Of a DNA stretch of 64,000 bases, positions 44,027-52,511 are shown one piece after another. Position 1 is the stretch's first letter. Each line of letters starts with the position of its first letter. A program made the translations under genes and the position numbers. The stretch comes from Caulobacter flavus (GTDB lineage: Bacteria > Pseudomonadota > Alphaproteobacteria > Caulobacterales > Caulobacteraceae): positions 3,136,001-3,200,000 of the forward strand of contig NZ_CP026100.1 of assembly GCF_003722335.1 (NCBI RefSeq). Reading direction: 5' to 3'. The notes below the pieces were generated by a model. That model had not been told where the DNA came from. It made no database searches and saw only the letters and a list, made by a program, of their open reading frames with translations.

Positions 44027-45991
44027 ATGTTCCGCTTGCCCTGGTTCCGACCCGATCCGCCGACCCCAGAACTGCTGCGCGCGCAGGTCCGCGCCTTCTC
44101 GCGCCAGGTGCCGATGATGTACGCCCTGGTGCTGGTCAACACGATCGCGCTTTCGGCCACCCACCTGCACAGCTCGCCGGCCCTGCTGACCCTGGGCTTT
44201 CCCGGCCTGCTGGGGGTGATCAGCCTGGCGCGCCTGATGATCTGGTGGCGCGCGCGCAAGACCGTCATCGACCATGCGGCCGCCCGGCGCCTGCTGCGCC
44301 AGACGCTGGTGTTCGCCGGCGTGCTGGGCTGCGGCTTCACCTGCTGGGCCTTCGCGCTGTTCCCCTACGGCGACGCCTTCGGCAAGGCGCACGTGGTGTT
44401 CTACATGGCCATCACCGCCATCGGCTGCGTGTTCTGCATGATGCACATGCGGGCCGCGGCGCTGCTGCTGACCGCCATCGTCGTGGGGCCGATCACCGTC
44501 TTCCTGCTGGTCAGCGGCAATCCGGTGCTGTCGGCCATCGGCTTCAACATGGCTCTGGTGGCGGTGACCATGCTGGTCATCCTGCTGATCTCGTACCGCG
44601 ACTTCTCGCGGCTGGTGGAATCGCGTCGCGGCCTCGAGGAACGCCAGGCCGAGATCCAGAGCCTCAGCGACGACTATCTGCGCCTGGCCAACCTGGACGT
44701 CCTGACCGGCCTGCCCAACCGCCGCCAGTTCTTCGCCCGCCTGCAGCGGGTGACCGACGCGGCCGCCGTTTCCGGGACCCGCTTCGCCGTCGGGGTGATC
44801 GACCTGGACGGTTTCAAGCCGGTCAACGACGCCTACGGCCACGCGATCGGCGACAAGGTGCTGGTCGAGGCCGGCGACCGCCTCAGCCGCGACCACGGCC
44901 AGCCTCTGTTCGTGGCTCGCCTGGGCGGCGACGAGTACGGCCTGATCATCGAGGCCGACCTGGACGCCGAGGCCCTGCAGCGCCTGGGCGCGGACCTCTG
45001 CGCGGCGCTGCGCGAGCCCTACTGCTTTCCCGGCGTCACGGCCCAGGTCTCGGGCTCGGTGGGCTTCGCGGTCTATCCCCGGGCGGCGGCCGCGCCGGAA
45101 CTGCTCTACGAACGCGCCGACTACGCGCTCTATCACGCCAAGCAGAACGTGCGCGGCGCGGCGGTGGTGTTCTCGGCCGACCACGAGACGGCGATCAAGG
45201 CCTCGGGCCTGATCGAGCAGGCCCTGCGCCACGCCGACATGGACGCCGAGTTCAGCCTGGCCTTCCAGCCGCTGGTCGACATCAAGAGCGAGCGCACCGT
45301 CGGCTTCGAGGCCCTGGCCCGCTGGACCAGCCCGACCCTGGGCGTCGTCTCGCCCGGCGACTTCGTGCCGGTGGCCGAGCGCTCGGGCCTGATCGCCCGC
45401 ATGTCGCCGGTGCTGCTGTCCTGGGCGCTGAAGGCGGCGACGACCTGGCCCGACGACGTGCGCCTGTCGTTCAACCTGTCGGCCCGAGACATCGCCTCGC
45501 CCGAGCAGATCGCCCGCATCGTGGCGATCATCGAGCAGAGCGGCGTCGCGCCCGACCGCATCGACCTGGAGATCACCGAGACGGCGGTGATGCGCGACTT
45601 CGACCAGGCCGCCCGCTCGCTGGCGACGCTGAAGGCGCTGGGCGTGCGCATCGCGCTGGACGACTTCGGGGCCGGCTATTCCAGCCTCAGCTACGTGCAC
45701 CGCCTGCCGATCGACAAGCTGAAGATCGACGGCAGCTTCATGCGCGGCCTGCAGGCGGCCGACAAGCGCCGGGCCATCGTCAAGACCATCCTCGACCTCT
45801 GCCGGAACCTCGGCCTGGACTGCGTGGTCGAAGGCGTCGAGGCGCCCGAGCAGCTGGCGCTGCTGCAGCCGCTGGGCTGCCGCGTGGTGCAGGGCTTCCT
45901 GTTCGCGCGGCCGATGCCGGGCGAACAGGTGGCGGGGTATCTGGCCGCCGAGCGGGACGCGCCGGGCGAGGAACTGCGGTCGGCGGGGTAA
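44027..45991 (+). CDS. Membrane GGDEF-EAL c-di-GMP signalling protein
   Basis: The 654-residue protein has an N-terminal region with about six membrane segments (30-190), a GGDEF domain with LDGFKPVNDAYGH and the active-site sequence GGDEY (300-304), and an EAL domain with EALARW (428), FNLSARD, LEITE, DDFGAGYSSLSY, KIDGSFM and VVEGVEAPEQ, all apparently intact. GGDEY deviates from GGDEF/GGEEF at the last position, and an RxxD I-site is not seen at the expected place. It is therefore likely to act mainly as a phosphodiesterase. ATG 44027 is used. Confidence 0.92.
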   Translation: MFRLPWFRPDPPTPELLRAQVRAFSRQVPMMYALVLVNTIALSATHLHSSPALLTLGFPGLLGVISLARLMIWWRARKTVIDHAAARRLLRQTLVFAGVLGCGFTCWAFALFPYGDAFGKAHVVFYMAITAIGCVFCMMHMRAAALLLTAIVVGPITVFLLVSGNPVLSAIGFNMALVAVTMLVILLISYRDFSRLVESRRGLEERQAEIQSLSDDYLRLANLDVLTGLPNRRQFFARLQRVTDAAAVSGTRFAVGVIDLDGFKPVNDAYGHAIGDKVLVEAGDRLSRDHGQPLFVARLGGDEYGLIIEADLDAEALQRLGADLCAALREPYCFPGVTAQVSGSVGFAVYPRAAAAPELLYERADYALYHAKQNVRGAAVVFSADHETAIKASGLIEQALRHADMDAEFSLAFQPLVDIKSERTVGFEALARWTSPTLGVVSPGDFVPVAERSGLIARMSPVLLSWALKAATTWPDDVRLSFNLSARDIASPEQIARIVAIIEQSGVAPDRIDLEITETAVMRDFDQAARSLATLKALGVRIALDDFGAGYSSLSYVHRLPIDKLKIDGSFMRGLQAADKRRAIVKTILDLCRNLGLDCVVEGVEAPEQLALLQPLGCRVVQGFLFARPMPGEQVAGYLAAERDAPGEELRSAG

Positions 45992-46005
45992 CCCCCATAA
46001 CTCCC

Positions 46006-46136
46006 GTCATTCCCGCCCTTGTGGCGGGAACCCCTCTAACAGCGGCAAGGGCGGGGAGGGCGGATCGCTGGCGATCCGCTTGCTCCTCCCTTGCGGGCGG
46101 AGTCAGAGGTTCCCGCCACAAGGGCGGGAATGAGGG
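46006..46136. repeat. Inverted CATTCCCGCCCTTGTGGCGGGAACC repeat
   Basis: The left arm starts at CATTCCCGCCCTTGTGG (46006) and the right arm ends with CCACAAGGGCGGGAATG (46120-46136). A relative occurs at 57963-58074 (CTCGCCCTTGTGGCGAGG and inverse). It is located just after the GGDEF-EAL gene. It is a dispersed element; the sequence from about 46137 to the next start holds only the likely promoter of the small gene. Confidence 0.65.
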
Positions 46137-46242
46137 GAGATAAAGCTAACGCTGATCTCCGAAATCGTACCCGATTTCCCAAACTGAGTAGCGCCGTCCG
46201 CGAACCTGTGATTGCATCGTCAAAAAACAGGGTGGAAACAAC

Positions 46243-46380
46243 ATGCAGATGGCTCAATGGCCGGCGCTGATCGTATTGGCGCTCAGCGTCATCGTGTGGG
46301 GCGGCATCATTCTCTATCGTGGAAGGCGCGACGGTCCGCAGACGGCCGAGGAAGATCTCGACCCCGTTTCGGGCGAGTGA
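46243..46380 (+). CDS. Small single-pass membrane protein (45 residues)
   Basis: ATG 46243 with GGTGGA ten bases upstream opens a 45-codon frame starting MQMAQWPALIVLALSVIVWG. One membrane segment (about residues 7-25) is followed by IILYRGRRDG and an acidic tail ending EEDLDPVSGE. The inside-positive loop supports a C-terminal cytoplasmic orientation. No family is recognised. Confidence 0.6.
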   Translation: MQMAQWPALIVLALSVIVWGGIILYRGRRDGPQTAEEDLDPVSGE

Positions 46381-46509
46381 CGAAGCCGCCGCTTCCAGCG
46401 ACCTGATCCGGACACTTCAGCCGGCGCGAGTCGCCGCCCAGGCGGGGCTCGCGTCTTGGCGCGTGCGCGAATCCTGGCGCCGGCGGGCGGGCTCGCCTAG
46501 CTTGCGGCC

Positions 46510-46872
46510 ATGACCTCCAAGCCCACGCCGCTCAACACCCTGAAGCCCGTCGTCCTGACCGACGACGCCGGCGTCGCCTTCCTGCGGCGTCATCCCGCCA
46601 CGCTCGACGTGGTCACCGATCCGTCGGGAAGCGGCCTGTTGCGAGCCGCGCTGCACTTCGTCGACGCCGTCGAGCCGCCGCCGGCCGAGCTGTGGGTCAC
46701 GCCCAACGCCGGCGTCCCCGACCGCCCCCACGACCTGAGCTTCGAGAACGACGGCTACGCGCCGCCCTACGGCTTCTGGATCACCCATCCCGACGTGCTG
46801 GCCTGGACCACGGAGCTGACCGAAGAGGAACGGTCCGACTGGTGGGTGAAGGTCTGGCTAAAGGGCGGTTGA
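46510..46872 (+). CDS. Hypothetical protein (120 residues)
   Basis: Unrecognised. It starts MTSKPTPLNTLKPVVLTDDA at 46510. It has no signal peptide or membrane segment, and is rich in Trp, Pro and acidic residues towards the end (PPYGFWITHPDVLAWTTELTEEERSDWWVKVW). Codon use is like its neighbours, which supports coding. It stands alone between the small membrane gene and the tRNA. Confidence 0.65.
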   Translation: MTSKPTPLNTLKPVVLTDDAGVAFLRRHPATLDVVTDPSGSGLLRAALHFVDAVEPPPAELWVTPNAGVPDRPHDLSFENDGYAPPYGFWITHPDVLAWTTELTEEERSDWWVKVWLKGG

Positions 46873-46893
46873 GACTGGGGGACATTTTTGCTC

Positions 46894-47002
46894 GTCATCC
46901 CGGCCAAAGGGCCGCGCAGCGGGCCGTAGAGCCGGGACCCAGGGGTCTTCTGCAGTGCGCCGGCTCCTGGGTCCCGGATAAGCGCTTCGCGCTTTCCGGG
47001 AT
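46894..47002. repeat. Long imperfect palindrome (CGTCATCCCGG ... CCGGGATGACG)
   Basis: Related to 26659-26770: CGTCATCCCGG at the left pairs with CCGGGATGACG at the right (about 46992-47002). Inner stems GCCGGGACCCAGG and CCTGGGTCCCGG also pair. It follows the hypothetical gene and lies before the tRNA. Confidence 0.65.
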
Positions 47003-47110
47003 GACGAACAACAAGCGATCTACAAGCGATCGGATTTCTTGAATTCGATGCGTCGCCCAAGCGAAGCCACGCCCTAGCTCGGGGCGTCCTTCTCCAATGT
47101 CCGGAAGAGT

Positions 47111-47195
47111 TGGTGCGGGCGGTCGGGGTCGAACCGACACTCCTTTCGGAACCGGATTTTGAGTCCGGCGCGTCTACCAGTTTCACCACGCCCGC
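47111..47195 (-). tRNA. tRNA-Leu (anticodon CAA)
   Basis: On the minus strand the sequence begins GCGGGCGTGGTGAAACTGG and ends CGCCCGCACCA with the CCA encoded. The acceptor stem GCGGGCG/CGCCCGC is complete. The anticodon loop CTCAAAA, flanked by CCGGA/TCCGG, gives anticodon CAA (codon TTG). A long variable arm (TTCCGAAAGGAGT) is typical of class II leucine tRNAs. The T arm reads GTCGGTTCGACCCCGAC. Confidence 0.97.
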
Positions 47196-47288
47196 GCCTC
47201 GCCGAGCCGGTGGCTCGAAGCGAAGAGGCGACTACCTAGCAGTGGTCGCCGGGAAGTTCCAGAGGCGTTTGTCGCGCGTGGTCCTCGT

Positions 47289-47364
47289 CCTTCGACGGGC
47301 TCAGGATGAGGACCAGGGCAAGCTCGGCGGATCAATGCAAACCTCACCCTGAGCCTGTCGAAGG
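47289..47364. repeat. Inverted CCTTCGAC-GGGCTCAGGATGAGG repeat
   Basis: Arms at 47289-47311 and 47342-47364 are inverted copies of the family at 3639-3714. The right arm ends two bases before the LysR stop codon. It probably forms the 3' end structure of the LysR transcript. Confidence 0.65.
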
Positions 47365-47365
47365 G

Positions 47366-48274
47366 TCACCCCAGCCACGGCGCCTTGGCCAGCCTTTCGG
47401 CCAGGAACTCCATCAGCACGCGCACGCGGGCCGGGCGGATCGGGTTGGGCGGGGTGACCAGGTGCATGGCGATGGCCGGCGGGGTCCACTCGGCCAGCAC
47501 CTGTTCCAGGCGGCCGGCGGCGACGTCGCGCCAGGCCATGAAGTCGGGCTGCATGGCCAGGGCCTGGCCGTCCAGCAGCAGGGCGCGGAAGACGTCGGCG
47601 TTGTTGGCTCGCAGCGGCGCGGGCACGCTGATGGCGTACTGGCCGTGGGTCGGGTGTTCGAAGCGCCAGGCGTCGCGCGAGCGGCCGCCGGTGTAGAAGA
47701 GGGCGCGGTGGCGGGCCAGGTCCTTGGGGTGCTCGGGTCGCCCGTGGCGGTCGAAATAGGCCGGCGAGCCGACCAGCATCACCCGCACCGGGCACAGCCG
47801 CCGGGCCAGCAGGCTCGAATCCTCGAGGGCCGAGATCCGCAGGGCCAGGTCGAATCCGTCCTCCACGATGTCGATCAGCTGGTCCGACAGCGACAGCTCG
47901 ACCGACACCTCGGGATAGAGGGTGAAGAAGTCCGACAGGGCAGGGCCCAGGTGGGCGATCCCGAACGACATCGGCGCGGCCATCCGCACCAGGCCCTTGG
48001 GCGTCACCGACTGGGCCGAGGCCTCCAGCTCCAGCGCCTCGCCGTCGGCCAGCAGGCGGCTGGCGGCCTCCAGCGAGCTCTGGCCGCTGTCGGTCAGCGA
48101 CAGCCGGCGCGAGGTGCGGTGGAAGAGCGTCGCGCCCAGCCGCTGCTCGAGGCGCGAGACCGCCTTGGACACCGTCGCGTTCGACAGACCCAGGTCCTTG
48201 GCGGCCCGGGCGAACGAGCCGGTCTCGGCCACCTTGGCGAACACGGCCCAGGCCTCGAAGTCGGGAAGTTTCAT
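47366..48274 (-). CDS. LysR-family transcriptional regulator
   Basis: The 302-residue regulator has an N-terminal winged helix (MKLPDFEAWAVFAKVAETGS, then FARAAKDLGLSNATVSKAVSRLEQRLGATLFHRTSRRLSLT) and a C-terminal periplasmic-binding-protein-like effector domain (GLVRMAAPMSFGIAHLGPAL, ARRLCPVRVMLVGSPAYF). It is divergent from the pirin gene with 125 bases between starts, and a palindrome GAAATGG-N10-CCATTTC lies there. In LysR systems the divergent gene is the usual target, so control of the pirin/WrbA genes is inferred. Confidence 0.93.
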   Translation of the reverse strand: MKLPDFEAWAVFAKVAETGSFARAAKDLGLSNATVSKAVSRLEQRLGATLFHRTSRRLSLTDSGQSSLEAASRLLADGEALELEASAQSVTPKGLVRMAAPMSFGIAHLGPALSDFFTLYPEVSVELSLSDQLIDIVEDGFDLALRISALEDSSLLARRLCPVRVMLVGSPAYFDRHGRPEHPKDLARHRALFYTGGRSRDAWRFEHPTHGQYAISVPAPLRANNADVFRALLLDGQALAMQPDFMAWRDVAAGRLEQVLAEWTPPAIAMHLVTPPNPIRPARVRVLMEFLAERLAKAPWLG

Positions 48275-48287
48275 GATGTCATTTTTG

Positions 48288-48311
48288 GAAATGGTTTCTT
48301 TCGACCATTTC
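48288..48311. promoter_or_regulatory. Candidate LysR binding palindrome
   Basis: GAAATGG (48288-48294) and CCATTTC (48305-48311) form perfect inverted 7-bp arms ten bases apart in the region between the LysR gene and the divergent pirin gene. The position, near the LysR start, fits an autoregulatory site. Confidence 0.5.
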
Positions 48312-48399
48312 TATTTCGGATCAAACGATCTGTCTCCATCTTCCTCGTCAACGGAGAGGCCAACACGGCCAGCCACACAAGACACTCCAGGAGATCGAC

Positions 48400-49098
48400 A
48401 TGATCGAAGTTCGCAAGTTCGACAGCCTGGGCGGCGCCAATCACGGTTGGCTCGACGCCAAGCACCACTTCTCGTTCGCCGGCTACCACGATCCCAAGCG
48501 CGTCCACTGGGGCGCCCTGCGGGTCTGGAACGACGACACCATCGCCGCCGGCACCGGCTTCCCGCCGCACCCGCACAACGACATGGAGATCATCACCTAT
48601 GTCCGCGAGGGGGCGATCACCCACCAGGACAGCCTGGGCAACAAGGGCCGCACCGAAGCGGGCGACGTGCAGGTGATGAGCGCCGGCACCGGCATCCGCC
48701 ACTCGGAGTACAACCTCGAGCCGGGCGTGACCAAGATCTTCCAGATCTGGATCATTCCGGATCGCGGCGGCGAGCCGCCCGCCTGGGGCGCCAAGCCGTT
48801 CCCCAAGGGTGACCGCTCCGGCAAGTTCGTGGCCCTGGCCAGCGGCTTCGAAGGCGACACCGACGCCCTGCCGATCCGCACCGACGCCCGCGTCTTGGGC
48901 GCGACGCTGAAGGCCGGCGAGGAAACCGAGTACACGCTGGGCGCCGGCCGCCACGCCTACCTCGTGCCCTCGACGGGCCAGGTCGAAGTCAACGGTGTCA
49001 AGCTCGACACCCGCGACGGCGCGGCGATCGCCAACGAGAACACCATTCGCGTGAAGGCCCTGGCCGACGCCGAGCTGGTTCTGGTCGACGCGGCGTAA
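48400..49098 (+). CDS. Pirin-family protein
   Basis: Bicupin iron-binding protein. The 232-residue protein has the four family ligands: His57 and His59 in PPHPHNDME, His101 and Glu103 in SAGTGIRHSEYN. The cupin boxes EIITYVREGAITHQDS and the C-terminal cupin (KAGEETEYTLGAGRHAYLV) are recognisable. Some bacterial pirins have quercetinase activity or act as redox regulators; this one is unassigned. It is divergent from a LysR regulator and upstream of wrbA; a clear terminator separates the two. Confidence 0.93.
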   Translation: MIEVRKFDSLGGANHGWLDAKHHFSFAGYHDPKRVHWGALRVWNDDTIAAGTGFPPHPHNDMEIITYVREGAITHQDSLGNKGRTEAGDVQVMSAGTGIRHSEYNLEPGVTKIFQIWIIPDRGGEPPAWGAKPFPKGDRSGKFVALASGFEGDTDALPIRTDARVLGATLKAGEETEYTLGAGRHAYLVPSTGQVEVNGVKLDTRDGAAIANENTIRVKALADAELVLVDAA

Positions 49099-49121
49099 GA
49101 AAAACGTCGCGGCATTCCTTC

Positions 49122-49150
49122 AAGACGCGGCTCACGTAGCCGCGTCTTTT
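49122..49150 (+). terminator. Intrinsic terminator after the pirin gene
   Basis: A perfect 11-bp stem AAGACGCGGCT (49122-49132) and AGCCGCGTCTT (49138-49148) with a 5-base loop, followed by TTTT (49147-49150). It separates the pirin gene from wrbA. Confidence 0.85.
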
Positions 49151-49189
49151 CCTCCCCAACCTCAAAGAAGACTTCTCTAGGAGACTCTC

Positions 49190-49789
49190 ATGGCCAAGGT
49201 TCTGGTCCTCTACTACTCGTCGTACGGTCACATCGAGACCATGGCCAAGGCCGTCGCCGAAGGCGCTCGCAGCGCCGGCGCGACCGTCGACATCAAGCGC
49301 GTGCCCGAAACCGTGCCGGAAGAGATCGCCAAGGGCGCTCACTTCAAGCTGGACCAAGACGCGCCGATCGCCACCGTCGCCGAGCTGGCCGACTACGACG
49401 CCATCATCGTCGGCACCGGCACCCGCTTTGGCCGCATGAGCTCGCAGATGGCTGCGTTCCTCGACCAGGCCGGCGGCCTGTGGGCCCGCGGCGCGCTGAA
49501 CGGCAAGGTCGGCGGCGCCTTCGTCTCGACCGCCACCCAGCACGGCGGCCAGGAAACCACGCTGTTCTCGATCATCACCAACCTGCTGCACTTCGGCATG
49601 ACGATCATCGGCCTGCCCTATAGCCACCAGGGCCAGATGAGCAACGACGAGATCGTCGGCGGCGCGCCCTACGGCGCCACCACCGTGGCCGGCGGCGACG
49701 GCAGCCGTCAGCCGACCCAGATCGACCTGGACGGCGCCCGCCACCAGGGCGAGCTGATCGCCGCCGCGGCCATCAAGCTGCACGGCTAA
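49190..49789 (+). CDS. wrbA: NAD(P)H:quinone oxidoreductase, WrbA type
   Basis: Flavodoxin-fold tetrameric quinone reductase, FMN-bound, protecting against quinone redox cycling. The 199-residue product has the FMN phosphate loop [11 protein letters not shown], then [24 protein letters not shown], and [24 protein letters not shown], all family signatures. Start ATG 49190 is preceded by TAGGAGA. Its stop is followed by a long structured non-coding stretch. With the pirin gene and the LysR regulator it suggests a quinone or oxidative-stress response module. Confidence 0.95.
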   Translation: MAKVLVLYYSSYGHIETMAKAVAEGARSAGATVDIKRVPETVPEEIAKGAHFKLDQDAPIATVAELADYDAIIVGTGTRFGRMSSQMAAFLDQAGGLWARGALNGKVGGAFVSTATQHGGQETTLFSIITNLLHFGMTIIGLPYSHQGQMSNDEIVGGAPYGATTVAGGDGSRQPTQIDLDGARHQGELIAAAAIKLHG

Positions 49790-49798
49790 GAACCCGTC

Positions 49799-49971
49799 GG
49801 CTGGATTTCCTCCCCCAACGGTCCGGCCGGCCAGGAGCGTGACAGCCGAAAGTGTAAGCGGTTTCGGCGCCCGTCACGCTCCCAACGAAAGGAGCAGCCT
49901 TGGCAAGGCCAAGGCTGTGGCCGCGTCGCGCTTCATCCTCCCCCAAGGAAGCGCGGCGCGGCTTTTCTTTT
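49799..49971 (+). ncRNA. Candidate structured RNA in the wrbA 3' UTR with C-rich loops and terminator
   Basis: Directly after wrbA: hairpin 1, CGGCTGGA paired with TCCGGCCG, with the loop carrying CCTCCCCCAA; hairpin 2, GGAGCGTGAC ... GTCACGCTCC with an inner GCCGAAA/TTTCGGC; hairpin 3, CAGCCTTGG/CCAAGGCTG; and hairpin 4, the terminator stem GCCGCGTCGCGCTTC (49920-49934) with 49948-49962, one G-U pair, and TTTTCTTTT at 49963-49971. The hairpin 4 loop also carries CCTCCCCCAA. C-rich anti-Shine-Dalgarno-like loops are a known feature of several alphaproteobacterial sRNAs. Whether a separate small RNA forms is inference; a terminator is well supported. Confidence 0.55.
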
Positions 49972-50097
49972 GGAAAACGGCGCCTTAACCGCGTTTGTGA
50001 GCGTCGTGTTCAGCCTGATGCGTGAAAGTGTCCGTACGCAGGGGACAGCGAGGCGGGCGTGGCGAAGAAGGTCAAAGCAGCGAAGCGGAGGTCGGGA

Positions 50098-50178
50098 ATG
50101 GCCGACTTCATGACGCTGCTGGTCTGCATCGCCTGCACCGTCTGGGCCTTCAGGACGATCGTCGGCCTTGGCGGCTGA
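50098..50178 (+). CDS. Small membrane peptide (26 residues, or 39 from an upstream GTG)
   Basis: ATG 50098, with GGAGG seven bases upstream, opens [20 protein letters not shown] and six more residues to a TGA. Nearly the whole peptide is a membrane helix. A GTG at 50059 in the same frame would add a basic 13-residue tail ([13 protein letters not shown]), giving a classic positive-inside N-terminus. No family is recognised. It lies between the wrbA 3' UTR and upp. Confidence 0.4.
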   Translation: MADFMTLLVCIACTVWAFRTIVGLGG

Positions 50179-50252
50179 TTAGCGCTTGGCCTGAAGGCCG
50201 GAAGGCGGCACTTGAACGGGAAAGCCGTTTCAAGACCAGGATACCGCCGCCC

Positions 50253-50897
50253 ATGCCGAGCCAATCCCTTCCGGGCGTCACCGTCGTCGACCACCCGCTG
50301 GTGCAGCACAAGCTGACCCTGATGCGGGACAAGGAAACCTCGACCAAGACCTTCCGCGCCCTGATGCGCGAGACCGCCACCCTGATCTGCTACGAGGTCA
50401 CCCGGCAGCTGTCGATGGACGAGGTCGAGATCCAGACCCCCGTCGCGCCGACCAGGGCCAAGGTCATCGCCGGCAAGAAGCTGGTGTTCGCCCCGATCCT
50501 GCGCGCGGGCCTGGGCATGGCCGAGGGCATGCTCGACCTGGTGCCGGCCGCCCGCGTGGCCCACATCGGCCTCTATCGCGATCCCGAGACGCTGGAAGCG
50601 GTCGAGTACTACTTCAAGACCCCCGAAGACATCGCCGACCGCCTGGTCATCGTCGTCGATCCGATGCTGGCCACCGGCCACACCGCCGTGGCGGCCATCG
50701 ATCTCTTGAAGAAGCGCGGCGTGCGCGACCTGCGTTTCGTCTGTCTGCTGGCTTCTGTTCCGGGCGTGGAGACCCTGCGAGCGGCCCACCCGGACGTCGA
50801 GATCTGGACGGCGGCGGTGGATCCGCAGCTCAACGACCACGGCTACATCGTTCCTGGCCTGGGCGACGCGGGCGATCGTACTTTCGGCACGCGGTGA
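50253..50897 (+). CDS. upp: Uracil phosphoribosyltransferase
   Basis: Salvages uracil with PRPP to give UMP. The 214-residue protein shows [15 protein letters not shown], the PRPP-binding [17 protein letters not shown], and the uracil-binding C-terminus [17 protein letters not shown]. Length and motifs fit the family. ATG 50253 ([17 protein letters not shown]) is chosen; an open frame runs further upstream through the small membrane gene but is unconserved. Confidence 0.95.
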   Translation: MPSQSLPGVTVVDHPLVQHKLTLMRDKETSTKTFRALMRETATLICYEVTRQLSMDEVEIQTPVAPTRAKVIAGKKLVFAPILRAGLGMAEGMLDLVPAARVAHIGLYRDPETLEAVEYYFKTPEDIADRLVIVVDPMLATGHTAVAAIDLLKKRGVRDLRFVCLLASVPGVETLRAAHPDVEIWTAAVDPQLNDHGYIVPGLGDAGDRTFGTR

Positions 50898-51002
50898 TCC
50901 GGCGGCGCGCGCTGTCCCCGGATCGGGGACGAATGTGCGCTTGCGCACTTGCGCGACTCCGCCGGCGCGGTAATCAGCGACGTTAACCTTTTCCGAGTTC
51001 GC

Positions 51003-51386
51003 ATGCTGGTTATGCCGCCTCAGATCTATGTCGCCGACGACGACGCCCTGACGCGCGAGCTGGTGGAGATCCAGCTCGGCCGCGGCGGCTATGGCGCGCG
51101 GACGTTCGAGACGGTCGAGGACCTGCTGTCGGCGGTGGCCGCCGCGCCGCCGTCGCTGATCCTGCTCGACGTGCGCATGCCCGGCCTTTCGGGCCTGGAC
51201 GCCCTGCGCAGCCTGAAGTCGGCCCAGGGCGCCGAGGACATTCCCGTGCTGATGCTGACCGGGGAGGGGCGCCTGGACCGCATCGTCCAGGCCCTGCAAC
51301 TGGGCGCGGCCGGCTACGTGATGAAGCCCTTCACAGGCAAGGCGCTGGTCGACAAGATCGGCGAAGTTCTCAACGCCGGCGCCTGA
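51003..51386 (+). CDS. Single-domain CheY-like response regulator
   Basis: The 127-residue receiver protein has the acidic pair in VADDDALTREL, the phospho-acceptor Asp in LILLDVRMPGLSG, Thr in LMLTGEG and Lys in VMKPFTG. It has no output domain, so it probably acts by protein interaction or in a phosphorelay. The start is uncertain: ATG 51003 or 51012. No kinase is adjacent. It is followed by an unknown exported protein about 68 bases downstream. Confidence 0.85.
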   Translation: MLVMPPQIYVADDDALTRELVEIQLGRGGYGARTFETVEDLLSAVAAAPPSLILLDVRMPGLSGLDALRSLKSAQGAEDIPVLMLTGEGRLDRIVQALQLGAAGYVMKPFTGKALVDKIGEVLNAGA

Positions 51387-51454
51387 GCGCGATTGCAGCC
51401 GGAAGCCGGACACGCCATAGGTGCGCCTGGTTTCAAGAGCGCGGGGGCGTTTAA

Positions 51455-52435
51455 GTGCTTCGGAAATTTCTGACGGCGACGGGCGTGGCGATGGTGCTGG
51501 CGGCCGGCGCGCACTCGGGTGTCGCCCTGGCCAGGCCGGCGGCCGTGCAGGCCATCGACGAGGCGAGGGCCGAAGCGGCGATGGCGCGCGTGGAGACGGT
51601 AAGCGGCCTGGTCAACCAGTCCTCTTCGTCGCTGGCCGGGATCAATGCCCGGCTGCTGGCGAATCCCGACGACGCCGAAGGCATGCGGGCGCTGTCCGAA
51701 AGCCTGGAGCGGGCGAGGGTCCAGGCGGCCGACGCCGCGGCCAAGCTGCAGGCGCTGCCGGCCTGGAAGGGCGACACCGACGGCGACCGCCTGCTCGACA
51801 AGTCGACCAAGGACGCCACCAGCTTCGCGGTCAGCACGGCGGCGGCGATCACCGAACTGCAGCGGCTGGTGAACGCCGCGCGCGCCGGCGACAAGGCGGC
51901 GGTCCGCCAGGGCGTGGTGGTGCTGCTTCGGAACCTTTCCAAGATGATCGAGGGGCAGGCGCTGAACGCCCGCTCGCGCGCGGCGCTGATGACGCCCGGC
52001 TCGTCCGACCGGGAGATGACCTTCACCCAGGCCAATCTCTATGACGGCGTGGCCGCCGCCATGCCCTATCTCTACGGTCAGGTCGACGCATCCTCGACCG
52101 CCGGGAAGGTCCGCCAAGCCCAGGCGGCGGCGCAAGAAACGATCGCCGTCGGTCGCAAGCGCCTGGACGCCGAGATCGAGGCCGATCGGCTGGAGTTCAA
52201 AGGCGCGCCGCCCCAAGCGCTGACCAAGACCCACCAGATCCAGACCGATCTCTTCGCCTCGCTGGCCCGCAGCGTCGAGATTCTCGGCGGCATGGCCGAC
52301 AAGATCGAGGCCGGCGGCGAACGCACCGCGCTGGCCCAGGATCTGACCGCCATGAAGGCGGAAGAGGACAAGCAGCAGGTCATGGTCCGCGAGCAGATCG
52401 CGCTGGGCGCCCAGATGGTCCGCGGCGCGCGCTAG
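51455..52435 (+). CDS. Unknown exported, mostly helical protein
   Basis: The 326-residue protein starts at GTG 51455 with a signal peptide (MLRKFLTATGVAMVLAAGAHS, likely cleavage after ALA). The mature part is Ala/Glu/Gln-rich and predicted helical throughout, with AALMTPGSSDREMTFTQANLYDG in the middle. It should be periplasmic. I do not recognise a family. It converges on the phosphohexomutase gene. Confidence 0.7.
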   Translation: MLRKFLTATGVAMVLAAGAHSGVALARPAAVQAIDEARAEAAMARVETVSGLVNQSSSSLAGINARLLANPDDAEGMRALSESLERARVQAADAAAKLQALPAWKGDTDGDRLLDKSTKDATSFAVSTAAAITELQRLVNAARAGDKAAVRQGVVVLLRNLSKMIEGQALNARSRAALMTPGSSDREMTFTQANLYDGVAAAMPYLYGQVDASSTAGKVRQAQAAAQETIAVGRKRLDAEIEADRLEFKGAPPQALTKTHQIQTDLFASLARSVEILGGMADKIEAGGERTALAQDLTAMKAEEDKQQVMVREQIALGAQMVRGAR

Positions 52436-52511
52436 CCGACCCGGCCGATCGTCGGCGCGAAAGGCCAGGGGACGCTCCCTGGCCTTTCGTCCGCCCGCCG
52501 CGTTCGCCTGG

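Noticed and set aside
50960..51000. CtrA site (TTAA-N7-TTAA) upstream of the receiver gene
   Set aside because: Only one good TTAACC half-site is present; the second half has wrong spacing.
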